The position numbers were made by a program, and so were the translations under genes. 44,082 nucleotides of DNA from Prevotella sp. (GTDB lineage: Bacteria; Bacteroidota; Bacteroidia; Bacteroidales; Bacteroidaceae). Location: NCBI GenBank assembly GCA_017623155.1, contig JAGAPR010000076.1, positions 1-44,082 on the forward strand. Reading direction: 5' to 3'. This document shows, piece after piece, positions 38,261 through 44,082 of this stretch. Positions within the stretch are counted from its first letter, which is position 1, and each line of letters begins with the position of its first letter. Under the pieces are notes generated by a model. The model saw only the letters and a program-made list of their open reading frames with translations, did not search any database and was not told where the DNA came from.

Positions 38261-40930
38261 TCAATGAAAAGTAAGCGGCATGCCATCGTTAGTCATTCCC
38301 TCGGCAGAGATTGCCAGTCGCTTGCATGTAGAGTTATTGTATAGCTCTATTGTGGCGCGGCCTTTCTTGTCCGTTTTCACGTTCGGATTCCAATAAAGTG
38401 TCCGTCTGTAATCCTCCATCGGCGGCAATACGCTGTAATCAGGCATCTCGAAAGTCTCCGGCTTATTATAAGCATTGAAGTGTGTTTTACGTTGTCCTTT
38501 GTTCTTCACCCGCATCGAGTGGTGGCTATAAAGGAATACTGTCACGGGATCAAAATCCTCAAGATTTTTCACGTCTATGTATCTTCTCCATATTATGGGA
38601 TCTTCCGATATGTATACGGATTTGTAATCTTCCAAATCTTCAAAAAACATTCCTATCTCTTCCCGTTTTGCTTTTTGCTCGTTGAATTCTTTCAATTTAT
38701 CTTTATCCAGATTTAAATCTGTTATGGTTTTGACTAACGAGTTGTCTATGTATGTCTCTACACTGAGCGGACATTGGCTTATCGTATAAAAAACGTTATC
38801 GAGTACCCAGACGATGGGACGGTTTTTATAAAACATGCCATCATTGTGGATGAAATCCTGTCGCATCAGCTCGATGTTAGGAACAAAATCCCTTATACCT
38901 GTTTCCAAGTCATATCTTACTAACGGATAGTGGTCAAAACTGCCGGTGGAACCTGTGAAAAAGCCATTTATGTTTTTCAACCAATCAAGGAGTTTTGGCA
39001 CGTCTTCGCCTTTGTCGTGCATTTCGTCCAGTGCTTTGTCACAATCGTATCTCACGGAAGCGTAATATGCTCCGCGCTGTTCGTTTTCCCATCCTTCCCG
39101 TGCAAGTTCGAGAAGCCGGTGCCCTTTCACCTTTACCTCTTTTATAAGATGATTTCGCTTGTCAATTGGAATGTGTAGGTCTTCCGTGGTTTTATTTGCC
39201 GACAGCAATATACCATTGTCCGACAACGGCTGCCTTACCGTCTCGTAATATGAGAGGCGTCTTGCCACGGGTGAGAAGTTACGATCAATCATAATTCCGC
39301 ATTTCATCGGTTTTCCGCTACGCGAGGTATTTAGCAACATAGTCCATTCACCTTCACAATCCGGAATCTTGAAAGCATAGAATCCAGATGAGTCGCTCAC
39401 GCACCTACCGACAAAAGAAGCCCCGTCACGATTATACAGCGTCACGTCAATGTCTACACTGTCAACCCGTGTTTTCTGTTTCGTCTTCCTTAACCGTCCG
39501 TCCACATACAGGCCGTCTTCCATGGGATATACCTGTTTCCAAACCGTCTTTCCCGCCATCACCGGTATATCGTATCGCCTCCAACCTTGCACCATCATCA
39601 GCAAGTCTGCCGCACGGCGGTGCTCCTCGTCGTCGCTTTCGAGATAGTACTCCGGATTTCTGATAAATCCGTGCAGGTCTGACGACAACAACATCCACGT
39701 CGCGATATTCCCTTGCAAGCCGTTAATATCGGTATCGGCGTCGCGTATGGCGACGGATATGTCAGCCTCGGCTTCACTTGAAAGCGCCAGCGTTATTTTG
39801 TCGCATGGAGCAAATATGCTGTCTCTCTCCGAGATATTTATCCTGTCCGGAACTTTGTGCGGATATACAAATATCGAACGCTCGGCCACAATGTTGCACT
39901 GCTCGTCTATCAGTGCTATTTGATTCACGCCCGCCGTCATGTCTTTGAGCACTATGCCGAGAGTCGTGAGCCGCTCATTGCCGGGCAACACTTCAAAGGC
40001 ATCCACCCTGCCGTCCTTAACAAGCAGCATTCCCAACGGCATGTCAAAATCTTTCGAACGGCTGACACAGACATATACGCTATCATCCTCCTGATATACA
40101 CGCAACGCACATCCGCGATTTTCGGCAACAGGCATCCGGCTCTTTATTTCACGCCCTTTACCGTCTATAAGCGTCAGTGTCGCGGCCTCTTCGCCCGGAA
40201 TACAGTCAAAGCATCCCCGACCCTCGCGCATCGTACTTACGTCAATCCTGTTACCGTCAGGCATTATCAGTTCGCCGGCGGCCTCAACGCTCTGCCCGTC
40301 ACGCGTCGTGATGTCGAAAGCCACACGATTATTTACTCCTTTTACAAGATGGCCTCCCTCCGGAAAGAAGCGAACATTAAACCGGCCGGCCGCATCCCCC
40401 TCTGTCGCGACACGGTTGTCCGGCAGTCTGTTTGCTGGCTTGAATTCGTCTATCACCGGCCGTGAGTAGTCGCCATCCCGTCTCGGAGCGTTAAAGACAG
40501 GAAATACCCGCGAGAACACACCGGCCGCACCTTGATTGAGCATATACCTCGTGTATGCTATCACCTCGTAAAATCCACTTGTGAGCAGTCCGTCAAGTCT
40601 AATCGCTCCTGCCGCTCTTCCGTTTTCGATGCACAGCTTGTCTGTGGCAATAACGTCTCCCGACGGATTTATCAACTCCACATACAGCACCCGGCTCTGT
40701 ACGTTATCTTCTGTAAATCCCGATTTCATCACGTAAGCCTTAAACCACATCGTCTCTCCTTGGAAATATCCCGTGTTGTCGAAATGCAGATAAACTTTCT
40801 CTTGCGGGAATGCTTGGTTGAACGCATCTATATCACGAACGAATTTCCGTAAAGAGTCTTCCATGGCGGCATTTGCCGAGCCGGTGAAGAAAAGCAGCAG
40901 AAAAAAAGATAACAAGATTCTCATCTCCAT
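38261..40930 (-). CDS. Large MG2-like surface protein with plug-like C-terminal region
   Basis: An 889-residue exported protein. Signal peptide about 1-21 (ends SANA). The next part resembles an MG2 domain of alpha-2-macroglobulin-type proteins: QEKVYLHFDNTGYFQGETMWF then AYVM..., and a VRFFPEGGHLVKGVNNRVAF segment. Later beta-sandwich repeats (about 220-600) are followed by a region around 690-800 that is like a TonB-receptor plug in spacing. The end matches a recurrent Bacteroidota tail: YSVLPPMEDYRRTLYWNPNV and KGRATIELYNNSTCKRLAISAEG (parts). It has no thioester motif that I can see. A second in-frame ATG at 40924 overlaps the upstream stop as ATGA and may be the true start. Function unknown. 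Confidence 0.78.
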   Translation of the reverse strand: MEMRILLSFFLLLFFTGSANAAMEDSLRKFVRDIDAFNQAFPQEKVYLHFDNTGYFQGETMWFKAYVMKSGFTEDNVQSRVLYVELINPSGDVIATDKLCIENGRAAGAIRLDGLLTSGFYEVIAYTRYMLNQGAAGVFSRVFPVFNAPRRDGDYSRPVIDEFKPANRLPDNRVATEGDAAGRFNVRFFPEGGHLVKGVNNRVAFDITTRDGQSVEAAGELIMPDGNRIDVSTMREGRGCFDCIPGEEAATLTLIDGKGREIKSRMPVAENRGCALRVYQEDDSVYVCVSRSKDFDMPLGMLLVKDGRVDAFEVLPGNERLTTLGIVLKDMTAGVNQIALIDEQCNIVAERSIFVYPHKVPDRINISERDSIFAPCDKITLALSSEAEADISVAIRDADTDINGLQGNIATWMLLSSDLHGFIRNPEYYLESDDEEHRRAADLLMMVQGWRRYDIPVMAGKTVWKQVYPMEDGLYVDGRLRKTKQKTRVDSVDIDVTLYNRDGASFVGRCVSDSSGFYAFKIPDCEGEWTMLLNTSRSGKPMKCGIMIDRNFSPVARRLSYYETVRQPLSDNGILLSANKTTEDLHIPIDKRNHLIKEVKVKGHRLLELAREGWENEQRGAYYASVRYDCDKALDEMHDKGEDVPKLLDWLKNINGFFTGSTGSFDHYPLVRYDLETGIRDFVPNIELMRQDFIHNDGMFYKNRPIVWVLDNVFYTISQCPLSVETYIDNSLVKTITDLNLDKDKLKEFNEQKAKREEIGMFFEDLEDYKSVYISEDPIIWRRYIDVKNLEDFDPVTVFLYSHHSMRVKNKGQRKTHFNAYNKPETFEMPDYSVLPPMEDYRRTLYWNPNVKTDKKGRATIELYNNSTCKRLAISAEGMTNDGMPLTFH

Positions 40931-41580
40931 GTTATAGAACCATCTGAGCCATCGTAACTACCATCAACGGTATATGTTGCTTTTATAGACGGCTCATTTG
41001 CATTAGGTCTGCCAGAACTATAACAAAGATAAACATATCCACTTACACGTATTATATTATCCCAACCGACATATCCACTTGTATTATCTACACTTGTTAC
41101 TAAAATATCATTAGCATCATACACAGATGAAGCAACTGATACATCATGAAATTTTCCATTGTCATCTTCATAATATTCAATATCACAATAACAAGTTATA
41201 TAAGCTCCTTCTGTATGCTCATCAAATGAATATTCTCTTTTTTCACTCCTTGTCATGTTTCGCTTTTCTCCTTGCGATAAAATCCTTTTACCATTTTTTA
41301 CCAATGAGCATAAAGGATATCGCCCTTTGATTTTTGCAGCTGATTTTAAAAAGAGTTCAATTTCATTCATATCTATTTCATTAAGATTATTTACAAGTGC
41401 CGCATCATTTAGTTCTATATTCATGCCATATTCTTCAGCCAAAGAAAATATTTGCTGCTTTACTGTTTCTAACCGTTCATTATTATTGTCAGTTTCTAAG
41501 TCACTTGAACATCCAAATACGAAACCTACTGATAACATCATAACTGTAATTCTCAGTTGTTTAAAGATTTTTTTACTCAT
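40921..41580 (-). CDS. Small lipoprotein of unknown function
   Basis: A 219-residue protein with lipobox VFGC (C24) followed by SSDLETD. The acidic start after the cysteine is compatible with surface exposure. The mature part is Asn/Glu-rich, helical near 35-85, and Tyr/Ser-rich and beta-like at the end (SVASSVYDANDILVTSVDN). I do not recognise a family. It lies 48 bases after the transglutaminase gene and overlaps the MG2-like gene by 10 bases, so the three are probably co-transcribed. It is AT-rich. Confidence 0.75.
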   Translation of the reverse strand: MSKKIFKQLRITVMMLSVGFVFGCSSDLETDNNNERLETVKQQIFSLAEEYGMNIELNDAALVNNLNEIDMNEIELFLKSAAKIKGRYPLCSLVKNGKRILSQGEKRNMTRSEKREYSFDEHTEGAYITCYCDIEYYEDDNGKFHDVSVASSVYDANDILVTSVDNTSGYVGWDNIIRVSGYVYLCYSSGRPNANEPSIKATYTVDGSYDGSDGSITWR

Positions 41581-41628
41581 AATTGTTTTTATTAAAGTGT
41601 TTATAAAATTGTGATTATACCGATTACA

Positions 41629-43594
41629 CTAGTACCATTGTATATTCCCATCATCAATGGAAAATATTCGTTCCTCAGTACCGGCGGTTAAATCATGTAA
41701 AATATATAATGCTCCGGAACAAACATTATCAAATGTTATAACATTGTCATTGGCAATCTTCGTTTCTATTGGAACTTGATACCCTTTATCAAAATATTCC
41801 AATCTGTATAAATGCCCCTTTTCAACATGGTTATCATCATTACGTGGCATTAACCGGATTTCATCAACACTTACCGATTGCCCCATATCAACACCAATCC
41901 ATGCACCACGGGAATGTATACTTTCATAATATGTTATATTCTTTTTATCAAATGCATTGTTCACTTTCCTTTTGTTGTAACGCATATCATCACATAAAGG
42001 CTCTTTAAATACTAATTCTTTACCATTTTTGAAAAAACTTATTTCCGCAATATTGCCTTTGCTTCCATTAGGTGCTTTATATCTCCAATATCTATATTTA
42101 CGGTTATTGTCATTTATTTTAATAGAATTATACCATAATGACGGTATACTGTCAATACTCGCAAATTTCACAGCATTATTAAATACAATAGAATCAGACG
42201 CTTCAATTAATCCTCCAACAGTAGAACCAGCAAAATCATATATTCTACCAAATATGGGATACTTCCTATCAATTGTTATTGTTATCTTTTTTTCTTTATT
42301 TGATTCAAAATACTTTATTCTACCATTTCTTTCTATCAAAAACGGATTTCCACATGGTATTGCACCATTCCGGCCCCAATAAACAGGCATATATAAAATA
42401 TCACGTCCTAAATGTTTAAATGTAGCTTCAAGGTTTGGGCTAACAATAGCATGATCTATTGCTATCCAATTTTCATTATTGAACACAGACAAATAGACTA
42501 AATGCCTGTTTTGTAAAGTTTTTGATAACTTTATAGTCAAAGTTGTACCCTTAAAATATTCATTAGACACATCTTTTATAAATGGGTTAGCAAGAGTTTG
42601 CGGAAGTGGCTCATTCCATTTTTCATTAAGTGCGGCAGCACTTTCCGGCTGATAAGCAAATGTCAATCTATATACTTTTGCCATTTTTTCTCCATACCTA
42701 TCATATCTACCGGGATAACTGTCACTGCCTAAAAAAAGGAATGTTTTGTCCTGTATTGTCTCGTATAACATTCCAACTATGATTACGAGCCTTATTCGGC
42801 CATTGTGGAGTAAAATCATAACTTACTGGAATTCCGCAAGCGCGCATTATATAAGTATTAAGTTTTGCATAACTACTGCATTCTCCCATATGCATACTCA
42901 ATAAAGAAGATATGGGCAATTCTAAGTCTATTTTTGGTAAAGCTTTATCATCAACATGAAATCCGAATTTTTTTATACCATCACATATACGATAAGCAGC
43001 CCAAAAAGCAGAATAACGTCTTTCATCACAACCGTTTTCTTTTATTGCGTATTTATAAAATAAATTTCTCAGTTCATTGCGCCATTCTTCATAATGCTCA
43101 TTCCCGACGCGATAAGGTAAAAGATATTCACAGAATTCTTCAAAAGATAAATGTTGTGCCCATTTTCCTTTACGCCAATTGGTAAAAGCCATTTCTATAT
43201 TAGATATTAAAGTTTTAGCAGTAATAATATCCTTATCATAAACTTTTTCTTTACCAACATCAAGATTTCCCATTTCATGATATATACACTGATAATGAGT
43301 AATACTTTTAGGATAATTATATTCTTTACCTACTTTTTTTACTTTTAAATAGTACTCATTAAGTATTGGACTTTCATAAGAATAATGATATTTCATATTC
43401 TTAACAAGAAACTTTGCGGCATTTATTTTCTCTGAATCGCCTAATGCAACATAATGAGAAATTACTTCTTGTCCAATATCATTTTTAGCTGATATTCTTT
43501 TATCTGCTTTTATTTGATACGACTTGTTGTCCGCTCTATTTAAACCAACAAACAACAAATTAGCACATAAAAAAATTAATAAGTTTTTTTTCAT
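41629..43594 (-). pseudogene. Exported transglutaminase-like protein, split by a frameshift in a T7 tract
   Basis: Two frames make one gene of about 650 codons. The first (from 43594) has a signal peptide (1-21) and a transglutaminase-like domain with candidate triad C239 in MHMGECSSYA, H272 in ARNHSWNV and D279 in VIRDN; it stops at 42722. The second continues GSDSYPGRYDRYGEKMAKV and ends at 41629, with a discoidin-like region (RSRGAWIGVDMG-type, SVSVDEIRLMPR) at its C-terminus. With six Ts instead of seven at 42731-42737 the frames join as NIPFLGSDSYPG. Mutation, phase variation, slippage or sequencing error are all possible. The function of the domain pair is not known. Confidence 0.82.
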
Positions 43595-43619
43595 GGTCTT
43601 CTTTTTTTATTACAGGTTA

Positions 43620-43650
43620 CAAAAATACTGATTTTTTATTACACTCCAAA
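43620..43650 (-). promoter_or_regulatory. Promoter of the transglutaminase-lipoprotein-MG2 group
   Basis: On the minus strand TTTG (43647-43650), a 19-base spacer and TATTTTTG (43620-43627), a full match to the -33/-7 consensus. The leader is about 20 bases. Confidence 0.8.
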
Positions 43651-43714
43651 TATTTTAACAAAAAAAATAATTACTACTTTAATTATAATGAAGTTTTAAT
43701 GAAGTTTTATTTGA

Positions 43715-43996
43715 TTATTCGTGAAACGAAGAATTGTATTTCTTTTTATTAATATATTGTTGTGCTTTCTCTTTTATATTATCAATTTGCAATGAAGGGA
43801 TTTTTATTCTCTTATTTATTATTTCCTCGGCCTTAGCAATTGCTTGTTTTTGTTTTCTTTGATGAATTAAAACTTTTAATTGTCTGTCAAGTGGAATAAA
43901 ACGATTGGGACACATGTAATGTGCTTTTTGGTAATTTTCTAATGCAAAGTTACTACAAAAAAGTGAAATGCGGAAAGATATAGTGATAGAATTGAG
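43715..43996 (-). pseudogene. 5'-truncated fragment of a repeat-type protein gene
   Basis: The 93-codon open frame ends at 43715 and is closed upstream by a stop at 43997-43999. An internal ATG would give 66 residues. In-frame codons before it read ALENYQKAHYMCPNRFIPL, which continues like a TPR unit, then AIAKAEEIINKRIKIPS. This is the look of the end of a larger Bacteroidota TPR or O-antigen-ligase-type protein; the match is from memory. The front part is gone or lies in another frame. A TAACTTTG word (43945-43952, minus) could by chance drive it. Confidence 0.5.
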
Positions 43997-43999
43997 TTA

Positions 44000-44082
44000 C
44001 AAGGGTTTTGGTTGAAGTGGCGATAATCCGTGAAGCCATTACAATCCCTGCCGAAGCCAAATCCTGACGCCGCTACGTTACT
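44000..44082. other. Right edge without a recognisable gene
   Basis: No convincing reading frame is seen in the last 83 bases. They are GC-richer than the preceding 3 kb, so a different element may begin here, but the window ends too soon to tell. Confidence 0.3.

Noticed and set aside
43968-44015. Short plus-strand frame at the right edge (begins MRKDIVIELSYKGFG)
   Set aside because: Only 15 codons with no supporting signals. A transposase end was considered, but nothing recognisable supports it.

Overview
The window looks like a chromosomal segment of a Bacteroidales bacterium (phylum Bacteroidota). The evidence is the repeated TAnnTTTG-type -7 promoter element (in the best cases with TTTG 19-20 bases upstream), weak use of Shine-Dalgarno sites, OmpA-type and OstA-like outer-membrane genes, secreted proteins with a C-terminal 'IYNIAGQRV...GIYIKNGKK' tail, LruC-domain and MG2-type surface proteins, and a polysaccharide pyruvyl transferase next to an FrhB-type protein. 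The exact genus cannot be read from the sequence; Prevotellaceae or Muribaculaceae are plausible.

Layout. 230-9805 is housekeeping: asd (minus); a plus-strand group of a cation/proton antiporter, a LolD-type ABC ATPase and an S1-domain RNA-binding protein; then a minus-strand purB-rluB-asnS operon and a tRNA-Val(UAC) gene with its own promoter and terminator. 9806-10672 is a long non-coding gap with a palindromic cluster. 10673-16279 is the proteostasis/repair block tig-clpP-clpX-recQ, with a clpP promoter enclosed in an inverted repeat. 16378-18892 is a two-component system: a TPR-containing NarL-type sensor kinase and a LuxR-type response regulator. A nested palindromic element follows.

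19252-23694 is a surface locus: a secreted BIG-domain protein with a G8 tract in its signal peptide, a 56-residue peptide gene missed by length cut-offs, and an LruC-domain lipoprotein. 24106-32305 is one tight plus-strand operon: guaB, two SurA/PpiC-type periplasmic isomerases, an OstA-like protein, a 96-residue membrane protein and mutL. Most of its later genes overlap or nearly touch. A highly expressed-looking OmpA-family gene follows at 32479.

From 33929 the character changes. Genes become accessory, the DNA becomes AT-rich (most clearly after 40.9 kb) and genes are damaged. A polysaccharide pyruvyl transferase/FrhB pair has its FrhB member split by a frameshift. An unrecognised exported protein follows. 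Then comes a minus-strand group of a transglutaminase-like protein (frameshifted in a T7 tract), a small lipoprotein and an 889-residue MG2-like surface protein. The window ends in a 5'-truncated fragment of a repeat-type protein gene.

The best candidates for something undescribed are the transglutaminase/lipoprotein/MG2 surface group (38261-43594) and the BIG-protein/small-peptide/LruC group (19252-23694). Both are proposals from gene order and domain content. No function has been shown for either.
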